From NCBI RefSeq assembly GCF_024343615.1, contig NZ_RJUB01000001.1, forward strand, positions 124,001-188,000: 64,000 bases of DNA, read 5' to 3'. Below the pieces are notes generated by a model. It worked only from the letters and a program-made list of their open reading frames with translations, had not been told where the DNA came from and searched no databases. Position numbers and translations under genes: made by a program. This DNA is from Ferruginibacter sp. HRS2-29. GTDB lineage: Bacteria > Bacteroidota > Bacteroidia > Chitinophagales > Chitinophagaceae. Below, one piece after another: positions 45,032 through 51,829 of this stretch. The number at the start of each line of letters is the position of its first letter. Position 1 is the first letter of the stretch.

Positions 45032-45225
45032 TCAACTTTCTGTTTTTCGTCAGAAGATTTGTTTTCTTTTTGAGTAGGGACATAATTAGCAGCAATATGA
45101 TCCTGGATAGAAGGTATTGGTTCGAAATAATTGATCATTATATTTTCAATTATTTTCTTCTTAATATCTTCAATAACAGGATCATTAAACTGAATCTTTT
45201 GCGGAGATGTTTTTGATTCTTCCAT
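45007..45225 (-). CDS. Small hydrophilic protein upstream of dgt
   Basis: 72 residues, overlapping the dGTPase start by 25 nt, so the two are probably translated together. It is charged and helical (VIEDIKKKIIENIMINYFEP, SIQDHIAANYVPTQKENK) with a Lys-rich tail. No recognised domain. It could be a regulator or an adaptor of the dGTPase. Confidence 0.5.
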   Translation of the reverse strand: MEESKTSPQKIQFNDPVIEDIKKKIIENIMINYFEPIPSIQDHIAANYVPTQKENKSSDEKQKVECIKKETK

Positions 45226-45427
45226 TGTTGTAAGATGTAATTTGAAGGTATATATACTTCAATAAATTGGTTGGAGATTTTGAGATTTCATAAATTTAAT
45301 AAAGAATTGTGTACAAATACAAATAGAAATGTGTAATTCTTGTATATAAATGACTTTCAAACTTTTAAAAATGGTAAAATTACTATTTTTGATAATTTTT
45401 GTCATCTCACACAAGAATTCCAAAATA

Positions 45428-45694
45428 TTAATTCACCACCTCCTTCTTCACCCTTTTAAACTTCGCAGATATGGTATCGCCTGCTTTCTTCAGCCTGTCG
45501 GAAGCGGTATCCGCAAATTTGTCCAGCTTTACCTTGGCGGTATCGCCAAATTCTTTAAGATCTTTTGCTACTTTATCGGCACCATCGCTTACTTTATCGG
45601 CCGTGTTGTCGAGCACATCTTTTGTTTTGGCCTTATCTGCCTGCGTACAACTAAAAACCGTTGCCAGAATAATTACCGAAAGAATATTTTTCAT
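45428..45694 (-). CDS. Small Lys/Ala-rich lipoprotein
   Basis: 88 residues: signal with lipobox (ATVFSC, Cys 16), then a helical, Lys/Asp/Ala-rich body with 11-residue periodicity (DNTADKVSDGADKVAKDLKE, KLDKFADTASDRLKK), as in LEA-like or YtxH-like stress proteins. It marks the return to core-like sequence after the AT-rich island. Function unknown. Confidence 0.65.
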   Translation of the reverse strand: MKNILSVIILATVFSCTQADKAKTKDVLDNTADKVSDGADKVAKDLKEFGDTAKVKLDKFADTASDRLKKAGDTISAKFKRVKKEVVN

Positions 45695-45736
45695 GATTTT
45701 TTTTTCGATGAAGTTACAAATCCCGTACCGTACAAA

Positions 45737-45765
45737 AAAGCGCCCCGGTTGAACGGAGCGCTTTT
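45737..45765. terminator. Terminator hairpin upstream of the small lipoprotein gene
   Basis: Stem AAAAGCGCCCCG / CGGAGCGCTTTT with one bulge, loop GTTGAA, and flanking A/T runs. It lies between the lipoprotein gene (minus) and der (minus), so it likely marks the end of the der transcript. Confidence 0.7.
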
Positions 45766-45785
45766 AAAAAATATTGTTTTATGAT

Positions 45786-45813
45786 ATATCCTTCGACAAG
45801 CTCAGGATGACAG
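45786..45813. repeat. Single copy of the TCCTTCGACAAGCTCAGGAT repeat
   Basis: ATATCCTTCGACAAGCTCAG + GATGACAG matches the inverted arm of the repeat at 9355-9428, showing that this family is dispersed in the genome. Confidence 0.75.
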
Positions 45814-45835
45814 TCCTGATGGGATGATAGCGGTT

Positions 45836-45902
45836 GTCCGTCGTCGGTGGTCCGTGGTCCGTCGTCGGTGGTCCGTGGTCCGTCGTCGGTGGTCGGTGGT
45901 CT
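45836..45902. repeat. Three 21-bp tandem repeats (GTCCGTCGTCGGTGGTCCGTG)
   Basis: Exact or near-exact copies of a 21-bp unit beginning GTCCGTCGTCGG at 45836, 45857 and 45878, ending just before the der stop codon. Related words (GTCCGTGGTC) occur at 58491-58680. Confidence 0.8.
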
Positions 45903-45907
45903 CTCCC

Positions 45908-47215
45908 CTACTTCTTCCTGAAAAACAACCGGATCGGCACCCCTTTAAAATCAAAATTCTCCCTTAGTTTATTCTCCAGGTAGTTCTGGTAAGGCGTTTT
46001 GATATCGTCCGGGAAATTACAGAAGAAGGCGAACGTAGGCGTCCTGGTTGGCAACTGCGTTACATATTTTATGCTGATGGCAATACCCCTCACCACCGGC
46101 GGATGGTATTGCTCGATGGCTTTCAGCATCACTTCATTGAGTTTGGAAGTGGCCACCCTGCGCTGACGGTTTTCGTACACCACCAGGGCCGTTTCGATGC
46201 TCTGGAAGATACGCTGCTTCTCGGTTACCGAAATGAAAATGATCGGCACATCGGAAAACGGCGCCAGGCGCTGCTTCAGTTCCTTTTCGTAATCGCGGGC
46301 GGTATTGGTGCCTTTATCTTCAATAAGGTCCCATTTATTTACCAGCACTACTATCCCCTTTCCTTTTTTTACCGCCATGGAAAATATCGAAAGGTCCTGT
46401 GCGGTAATGCCTTTGCCGGCATCCAGCAGCAGCATACATACATCGGCTTCATCCATTGCCTTGATGGCCCGTATTACGGAATAAAATTCCAGGTCTTCGT
46501 GCACCTTCGCCTTGCGGCGGATACCCGCGGTATCGATGAGGATAAATTCTTTATTGAATAAATTATAATGGGTATGAATGGTATCGCGGGTAGTGCCGGC
46601 GATATCGCTCACGATCGTTCTTTCGGAACCCACCAATGCATTGAGCAAAGACGATTTGCCTACATTCGGCTGACCGATGATGGCAAACTTTGGCAGATCA
46701 TCCGATTTAGGCTCTTCGCTTTCTACTATAAGGTCGGTTACCGCATCCAGCAATTCGCCGGTGCCGCTCCCGCTGATGGAAGAGAGAAAAAATATGTGCT
46801 CGAAACCGAGGCTGTAAAATTCGCTGGCCTCAAGCAAACGTGCATGGTTATCTACTTTATTAACCACCAGGAAAACCGGCTTCGGGCTGCGGCGCAGCAG
46901 TTCGGCCATGCTTTCATCCAGGCTGGTGATGCCTGTTGAGGCGTCTACCATGAACACGATGGCATTCGCCTCTTCGATGGCGATGTGCACCTGCTTGCGG
47001 ATCTCCGTTTCAAATACATCATTACTGCCGGTTACAAACCCACCGGTATCTATCACGTTGAAGGATTTGCCCACCCATTCGGCCACGCCGTATTGCCTGT
47101 CGCGGGTAACCCCGCTGACGTCATCCACGATCGCTTTCCTCTGTTCGAGCAAGCGGTTAAAGAAGGTACTCTTACCGACATTCGGCCTGCCGGTAACTGC
47201 TAATGTAAAACTCAT
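45908..47215 (-). CDS. der: Ribosome biogenesis GTPase Der (EngA)
   Basis: 435 residues with two consecutive GTPase domains: G1 motifs GRPNVGKSTFFN (~8) and GQPNVGKSSLLN (~180), with DTAG/DTGG G3 motifs (IDTGGF, IDTAGIRRK) and NKVD/NKWD G4 motifs. A C-terminal KH-like domain ends the protein. Der is required for 50S subunit assembly. Length and domain order are standard. It lies downstream of era on the same strand, separated by a 167-bp repeat-filled gap. Confidence 0.97.
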   Translation of the reverse strand: MSFTLAVTGRPNVGKSTFFNRLLEQRKAIVDDVSGVTRDRQYGVAEWVGKSFNVIDTGGFVTGSNDVFETEIRKQVHIAIEEANAIVFMVDASTGITSLDESMAELLRRSPKPVFLVVNKVDNHARLLEASEFYSLGFEHIFFLSSISGSGTGELLDAVTDLIVESEEPKSDDLPKFAIIGQPNVGKSSLLNALVGSERTIVSDIAGTTRDTIHTHYNLFNKEFILIDTAGIRRKAKVHEDLEFYSVIRAIKAMDEADVCMLLLDAGKGITAQDLSIFSMAVKKGKGIVVLVNKWDLIEDKGTNTARDYEKELKQRLAPFSDVPIIFISVTEKQRIFQSIETALVVYENRQRRVATSKLNEVMLKAIEQYHPPVVRGIAISIKYVTQLPTRTPTFAFFCNFPDDIKTPYQNYLENKLRENFDFKGVPIRLFFRKK

Positions 47216-47218
47216 TTT

Positions 47219-47380
47219 TAATTGATAATTTTATAATTGATAATGGATAATGTTTCCGATTCGCATTTTATGTACGTCTCGAACCTTCTCCATGTTGTTG
47301 TCGAATTTGATAATGTTTAATTTGATAATGATCCCTCTGATAAAAAAATTATCCATTATAAAATTATCCATTATCCATTC
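47219..47380. repeat. Inverted repeat of GATAATGGATAAT words
   Basis: ATTGATAATTTTATAATTGA-type words at 47222-47251 are mirrored by ATTATCCATTATAAAATTAT-type words at 47348-47379. They can fold into a long AT hairpin between era and der. The same word family returns at 50574-50691. Confidence 0.65.
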
Positions 47381-47382
47381 AG

Positions 47383-48252
47383 CTAATATCCGTATTCTTT
47401 CAAAAACAAATCACTGTCCCTCCATTTCGGCCTCACTTTCACATATAGTTCCAGGAAAACTTTGCTTCCCAGGAACTCTTCAATGTCTTTCCTTGCCAGT
47501 GTGCCCAATTGTTTGATCATGCTGCCACCTTCGCCCAGGATGATCCCCTTCTGGGTTTCGCGGTGAACGATGATATCGGCCCTGATCTTTATGAGGGTGG
47601 TTTTTTCTTTAAATTCCTGTATCAGCACGGTGGCATGATACGGTAGCTCTTCCTGGTAAAGCTGGAAGATCTTTTCGCGGATAAGCTCGCTTACAAAAAA
47701 CTTCGTAGGCATATCACTCAGGTCGTCGCCTTCGTAAAAAGGATGCCCTTCGGGCAGGTAAGAAAGGATGCGCTGCAGCAATTCTTCCACGCCTTGTTTT
47801 TTCAAAGCGGAGATGCTTACCACTTCTTTGCAATAGGGTTGCGCAGCATAAAACTCTTTGCTGGCTTTCAATGCTTCTTCATCTTTTACCGCATCTATCT
47901 TATTGAGCACCACGATCACCGGCGCTTTCAGTTTCAATTGCTGGAAAATAGCATGGCTTTCGTCTACACTTTCCCTTGCATCGGCAATGAGCAGGGCCAC
48001 ATCCGCGTCTTCGAGGCTGCCTTTTACCGCCTGCATCATCTTTTCGTGCAGTTTGTATTTGGGATCGATGATGCCGGGTGTATCCGAAAGGATCACCTGG
48101 TAATCCTTACTGGTAAGGATGGCCTTGATGCGGTGCCGGGTTGTTTGCACCTTATGCGACACGATGGCCATCTTTTCGCCCATCAATGCATTGAGCAGCG
48201 TGCTTTTGCCTGCGTTGGGCTTACCAAAAATATTTACGAATCCTACTTTCAT
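47383..48252 (-). CDS. era: GTPase Era
   Basis: 289 residues. G1 GKPNAGKSTLLN at ~10-21, G3 DTPGI (~58), G4 NKID (~117), and a C-terminal KH domain with GxxG in ILGEGGSMIKQLG. Era binds 16S rRNA and supports 30S maturation. The length matches the family (about 290-300). Confidence 0.97.
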   Translation of the reverse strand: MKVGFVNIFGKPNAGKSTLLNALMGEKMAIVSHKVQTTRHRIKAILTSKDYQVILSDTPGIIDPKYKLHEKMMQAVKGSLEDADVALLIADARESVDESHAIFQQLKLKAPVIVVLNKIDAVKDEEALKASKEFYAAQPYCKEVVSISALKKQGVEELLQRILSYLPEGHPFYEGDDLSDMPTKFFVSELIREKIFQLYQEELPYHATVLIQEFKEKTTLIKIRADIIVHRETQKGIILGEGGSMIKQLGTLARKDIEEFLGSKVFLELYVKVRPKWRDSDLFLKEYGY

Positions 48253-48280
48253 TCAAACTATACTTTATAAAAAACAAAAA

Positions 48281-48303
48281 GCCGGTCTTTTAAATTGACC
48301 GGC
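48281..48303 (-). terminator. Terminator of the lipocalin-like lipoprotein gene
   Basis: Exact stem GCCGGTC / GACCGGC with a 9-nt loop, followed on the minus strand by TTTTTGTTTTTT. It lies between the lipoprotein gene and era. Confidence 0.85.
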
Positions 48304-48326
48304 AAAAGTAGTTTATTTTAATGGGA

Positions 48327-48764
48327 TTACTGTCTTGTAAATGTGAAGGTTGCCTTATCACCGGCAACTTGTATATTGGAAGCTGTACCGGTAATACTGT
48401 TACAGGTAAAATTGGTAACTGTAAATGCCTGACCATCAATAGTTACAACTCCTGCGGAAAGGTTCCAAACACCTGTGTAACTGCCGGGAGGATCGCATGA
48501 CCCACCTGCATCGTTGTATTTGAGTACTTTATCGGCCTGAAGTATATATACGTCATCCCGCTGGCATGGTTCGAGGTAATCTTCAAAAATATCTATTGAA
48601 GGGGAAGAGGACGACAGTTTGTAAGTGATGGCCGTTATCTTGTAAGAACCTGCAAGATTAGTTTCATTCAGTTCGCAGCCTGAACCAGGTGCCGGGTCAT
48701 TGCTCTTGCTGCAGCCGAAAAATGTGAATGCCGCAAGGGACAGGATTAAAAGAATTCTTTTCAT
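48327..48764 (-). CDS. Lipocalin-like lipoprotein
   Basis: 145 residues from ATG 48764 (MKRILLILSLAAFTFFGCSK); an upstream in-frame ATG lacks a signal peptide and is not used. Lipobox Cys at 18. The body reads as a lipocalin-like beta domain (LAGSYKITAITYKL, YTGVWNLSAGVVTIDGQAF, KATFTFTRQ), with two Cys pairs. It fits the 'lipocalin-like' families found widely on Bacteroidota envelopes; ligand unknown. Confidence 0.75.
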   Translation of the reverse strand: MKRILLILSLAAFTFFGCSKSNDPAPGSGCELNETNLAGSYKITAITYKLSSSSPSIDIFEDYLEPCQRDDVYILQADKVLKYNDAGGSCDPPGSYTGVWNLSAGVVTIDGQAFTVTNFTCNSITGTASNIQVAGDKATFTFTRQ

Positions 48765-48859
48765 AATGTGAGAATAGATTAGTTTTTTAAAAATAGTATA
48801 AAAAAACCAGACAGACAATTCCGGGTAAAACTAATAAAGAAAGAAGCTGGAAAAATAAA

Positions 48860-48886
48860 AGTCCCGTACATCGACTGTACGGGACT
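48860..48886 (-). terminator. Terminator of the tRNA gene
   Basis: Exact 11-bp stem AGTCCCGTACA / TGTACGGGACT with loop TCGAC, followed on the minus strand by TTTTATTTTT, 6 nt downstream of the tRNA 3' end. Confidence 0.85.
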
Positions 48887-48892
48887 TCTGTG

Positions 48893-48964
<72 letters not shown>

Positions 48965-48983
48965 GTGCAAAAATAAGGTTATA

Positions 48984-48991
48984 TAAGTTTG
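48984..48991 (+). promoter_or_regulatory. -7 promoter box for the esterase-like lipoprotein gene
   Basis: TAAGTTTG matches TAnnTTTG and lies 42 nt before the start codon at 49034. No clear -33 TTG is seen. Confidence 0.45.
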
Positions 48992-49033
48992 TAGCCAAAA
49001 AATTATACTTTTAATTGAATAAAATATTTTCTC

Positions 49034-49795
49034 ATGAGATTTTTCGCACCGCTTTATACTTTACTCATCCTCTTCCTGTTTTCGTTTTCCGCCTGTAAAT
49101 CCACCATCAAAGAACTCGACGACCAGGTATATAGCCGCCATCTGCAACGGCAGGTTCCGCTGAAGATCGTTGCTACCCCGATGCCCGACAAAAAAGAAGA
49201 GATGAACCTGTTGCTGATGAATTCGGTAGAATTGCTGGATGCGGTGGATGCGAAAAGAATGCTGGACAGTGTGTATAAATCAGGATCCATACGCCCGTTA
49301 CTCATTGTAGCTTTTGAAGGTAAAAAAGAAGATTATGGCTTTCCCGATACAGGCAACCAGGCAAAGGACTTCAAAGAAGGAAAACAATTTAACGAATTCA
49401 TTATAGGCGAACTGTATCCTTTCATCAAGAAAAAAGTGGTGACCCGTAGATTTTATTCCATTGCTACCTGCGGGTTCGGCAGGTCTGCAAAAAACGCTTT
49501 TTATGTGGCTTTTCACAATGATGACAAGATCACACTCTCAGCCTTGTTCTATCCGCAGTTTGACGCTGGTGAAATAGATGCATTACGTTACTACAGAACC
49601 CAGGCCGCATTTGATGCCATGATCGTTACCGGAAGCAGCAATGACAGCACCACCCGGTCCTTTACTAATCTTCATGCCGGAAAACCTACCATTACCACCA
49701 CATTTGAATATGCCGCACCGGCATTATCGAATGAAAAGCAAATGCCCACACCGGCAACTTTTGCAAAGTTCCTGGCGTGGGCATTTAAAAAGTAA
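49034..49795 (+). CDS. Esterase-D-like alpha/beta-hydrolase lipoprotein, degenerate nucleophile elbow
   Basis: 253 residues with a lipobox (LFSFSAC, Cys 21). The middle part (MDSVYKSGSIRPLLIVAFEG, FNEFIIGELYPFIKKK, RRFYSIATCGFGRSAKNAFY) follows the putative esterase family, where the nucleophile elbow should read GxSxGG. Here it is ATCGFGRS, without the Ser at the expected place, so the enzyme may be inactive or use another residue. The C-terminal His-bearing loop is also not obvious. Probably an envelope protein with a non-catalytic hydrolase fold. Call is moderate. Confidence 0.6.
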   Translation: MRFFAPLYTLLILFLFSFSACKSTIKELDDQVYSRHLQRQVPLKIVATPMPDKKEEMNLLLMNSVELLDAVDAKRMLDSVYKSGSIRPLLIVAFEGKKEDYGFPDTGNQAKDFKEGKQFNEFIIGELYPFIKKKVVTRRFYSIATCGFGRSAKNAFYVAFHNDDKITLSALFYPQFDAGEIDALRYYRTQAAFDAMIVTGSSNDSTTRSFTNLHAGKPTITTTFEYAAPALSNEKQMPTPATFAKFLAWAFKK

Positions 49796-49796
49796 A

Positions 49797-49818
49797 GGCC
49801 TTCCATCTCCGGAAGGCC
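49797..49818. terminator. Bidirectional terminator hairpin
   Basis: GGCCTTCC (49797-49804) and GGAAGGCC (49811-49818) form a perfect stem around ATCTCC, between the convergent esterase-like gene and the DUF2807 gene. No long T run follows on the plus strand. Confidence 0.65.
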
Positions 49819-49824
49819 GGGATC

Positions 49825-50550
49825 TTACCTGTCTCTTTTCGCTATGGTGCTGGCGCCACTGCTGTGTAATGTTTTCACGATCGCGTCGCCTTTGTAATAT
49901 ACATCGCTGGCGCCACTGGCATTTACCGTAAGTTCCTTATTTACGGTGATGTTCACATCGCTGGCGCCGGAAGATTTTGTATTGCAGATATCTACAGCCA
50001 GATCGTATCCTTTGAAATCACTGGCGCCGCTGTTTTCCAGGTTGAGCAGGGATGCCGTACCGCTGATCTTTACATCCGAAGCCCCGCTCAGGTCGATCAC
50101 CAGTTCATCCGCTTTTACGTTGCCTTTGAAATCGCTGGCGCCCGAAAGCCTGATTTCCAGCTTTGAGGCCTGAAGCGTTCCTGCCACGATCACATCCGAC
50201 GCACCCGATGCATGCAGCTCATCGATGTTTTTAAAAGCGATATACACTTTCAGTTTCTTATTGTTTCCCCTCCAGCCCCTGTCGCTGTTGTCGTAGGAGA
50301 TGGTGAGTGTGCTGCCGATGATCACCGTCTTGATCTTATCGGCATACTTTTCTTCGGATGCGCTTACGGCAAGGCTTTCGGTTTCCGACTGGCTGAGATA
50401 GATATCGATACCATCGGATACTTTTATCTTGTCGAAACTGCCTGCCAGCACCCGCATCTTTGCATTGGGATCAACCACCAGCTGATCCTGGGCAAAACTG
50501 CTGAAAGCAGTGATCACGAAGATGAACAATAAGGAGAAATGCTTTTTCAT
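49825..50550 (-). CDS. DUF2807 (head GIN domain) exported protein
   Basis: 241 residues with a signal peptide (1-20). From ~110 on, the motif SGASDV/SGASDF recurs about seven times at intervals near 20 residues (LHASGASDVIVAG, RLSGASDFKGN, DLSGASDVKISG, NSGASDFKGY, SSGASDVNITV, ASGASDVYYKG, SSGASTI), forming a beta-roll. DUF2807 proteins are described as putative autotransporter-adhesin-like envelope proteins. It is a clear paralogue of the next gene, apparently by tandem duplication. Confidence 0.88.
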   Translation of the reverse strand: MKKHFSLLFIFVITAFSSFAQDQLVVDPNAKMRVLAGSFDKIKVSDGIDIYLSQSETESLAVSASEEKYADKIKTVIIGSTLTISYDNSDRGWRGNNKKLKVYIAFKNIDELHASGASDVIVAGTLQASKLEIRLSGASDFKGNVKADELVIDLSGASDVKISGTASLLNLENSGASDFKGYDLAVDICNTKSSGASDVNITVNKELTVNASGASDVYYKGDAIVKTLHSSGASTIAKRDR

Positions 50551-50580
50551 TGTATAAATTTATTAAATATTAACAATGGA

Positions 50581-50684
50581 TAATGGATAATATTATAATG
50601 GATAATGTTTTCGGTTTGTAAATCGTTTAAGAAAGGAAAATCATCCGATCCGAAAACATTATCCATTATCCCGTTATCCATTAT
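50581..50684. repeat. Inverted repeat of GATAATGGATAAT words
   Basis: TAATGGATAATATTATAATG-type words with a GTTTTCGG end (50581-50614) are mirrored by CCGAAAACATTATCCATTAT-type sequence (50651-50684), forming a long hairpin between the two DUF2807 genes. Confidence 0.75.
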
Positions 50685-51397
50685 CAGGATTTACGTACCG
50701 ATCCGCCGCTGCTCTTCGTAATGTCTACATTGGTAGCATTGCCTTTGTATTTGATGCTGCCGCCGCTGCTGGCTGAAGCATCGAGGGATTTATTGGCGGT
50801 GATCTCGATATCCGCACCGCTGGAAGCTGATGCTGTACAATTGTCTGTTACAAAACCATAACCGTCAAAAGAAGCGCCGCTGCTTACAGAAATGCTTGTT
50901 TCGCCGGCTGACCCGGAAAGGTTGATCTCAGAACCGCTGCTTTGATCGATGTTGATGGACGTAGCTTTGATAGCGCCATCAAATTCGGAGCCGCTGGAAA
51001 GGCGCAGGTCGAATTTTCCTACATTCAGCTCATTTGTCAGTTTTACATTTGCCCCGCTGGAAGCGCTCAGTTTTGATAATGTTTTTACAGAAAGATACGC
51101 TTTAAGCTTCCTGCCTTTTTCCCACTTCATCCGGTTATTATTGTCGAAATATATTTTGAGTACCCCGTTCACTATTTCGGTTTTGAAATCGTCACTGTAT
51201 TTCTCATCGTTCATGCTTACGGCCAGGGAAACTTCGTTGCCCTGCGTAAGGAAAAGTTCGATACCGGTAGCTACGCTCACCCCGGTAAATTCGCCGGCGA
51301 TGACGCGTGTGCGGGCATTGGGATCGGTTACAACTTTTGTTTGGGCTGTTGCGTTCAGCGCTACGAATGCCAGTAAGGCGAATAATACTCTTTTCAT
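50684..51397 (-). CDS. DUF2807 (head GIN domain) exported protein, paralogue
   Basis: 237 residues from ATG 51397 (MKRVLFALLAFVALNATAQ signal); an upstream ATG in frame is not preferred because it puts 16 hydrophilic residues before the signal. The repeat here is SSG (SSGANVKL, SSGSEFDG, SSGSEINLSG, SSGASFDGYG, SSGADIEIT, SSGGSIKYKG, SSGGSVRKS). The first ~90 residues (VVTDPNARTRVIAGEFTGVS) align closely with the neighbouring paralogue. Function as for the family. Confidence 0.88.
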   Translation of the reverse strand: MKRVLFALLAFVALNATAQTKVVTDPNARTRVIAGEFTGVSVATGIELFLTQGNEVSLAVSMNDEKYSDDFKTEIVNGVLKIYFDNNNRMKWEKGRKLKAYLSVKTLSKLSASSGANVKLTNELNVGKFDLRLSSGSEFDGAIKATSINIDQSSGSEINLSGSAGETSISVSSGASFDGYGFVTDNCTASASSGADIEITANKSLDASASSGGSIKYKGNATNVDITKSSGGSVRKS

Positions 51398-51508
51398 GTT
51401 TTTTCTATTTTTTTGATGGTTGATCGAAACAAATAAATGTTTCATGGCTATACTTCGTAATTAATACGCAGCAGGGGAAAATATGTTACAGCCTCGGGGG
51501 GAAAAGTT

Positions 51509-51626
51509 CAAAAAGTTTCAAAGGTTCAAGAGGTTCAAGAGGTTCAAAGGTTCAAGAGGTTCAAAAGTTAAATAGATCCCTGTAGAACATAACATTTTGA
51601 ACCTCTTGAACCTTTGAACCTTTGAA
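51509..51626. repeat. Inverted repeat of GTTCAAGAGGTTCAAAGG words
   Basis: GTTCAAAGG/GTTCAAGAG words occur about six times forward (51509-51568) and return as TTTGAACCTC, TTGAACCTTT and TTTGAACTTC (51594-51626). Together they form a long hairpin upstream of the riboswitch. Confidence 0.75.
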
Positions 51627-51665
51627 CTTCCCTAAAAAAAACCGGCTGCTATTATTTTTACACAC

Positions 51666-51674
51666 TATCTTTGC
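51666..51674 (+). promoter_or_regulatory. -7 promoter box of the thiamin receptor transcript
   Basis: TATCTTTGC is an exact match to TAnnTTTGC and sits about 30 nt before the TPP riboswitch, so transcription would begin just upstream of it. Confidence 0.6.
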
Positions 51675-51702
51675 AGCAGTTAGTTTTTTACACATCGCTC
51701 GA

Positions 51703-51782
51703 ATTTCCGGGGTGCTTCTTAAATGAGGCTGAGATAATACCCGTATAACCTGCTCAGGATAATACCTGCGAAGGGAGAATCA
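51703..51782 (+). promoter_or_regulatory. TPP (thiamin pyrophosphate) riboswitch
   Basis: The THI-box landmarks are all present: GGGGTGC (51709-51715), CTGAGATAATACCCGT (51729-51744), ACCTG (51748), CAGGATAATACCTGCG (51755-51770) and AAGGGAG. They are in the canonical order for the three-way junction. It lies 48 nt before the TonB-dependent receptor gene. TPP binding usually lowers expression, so this receptor probably imports thiamin or a precursor. Confidence 0.95.
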
Positions 51783-51829
51783 ATTTTGCCGGCTCATGAT
51801 GCCCGGACGTTCAGCACAAAAATTTATGG

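Noticed and set aside
36550..45225. Tellurite-resistance (ter) or known retron/CBASS/Thoeris locus
   Set aside because: No Ter proteins, reverse transcriptase, CD-NTase, SIR2 or TIR domain is seen; only the nucleotide-chemistry theme is shared.
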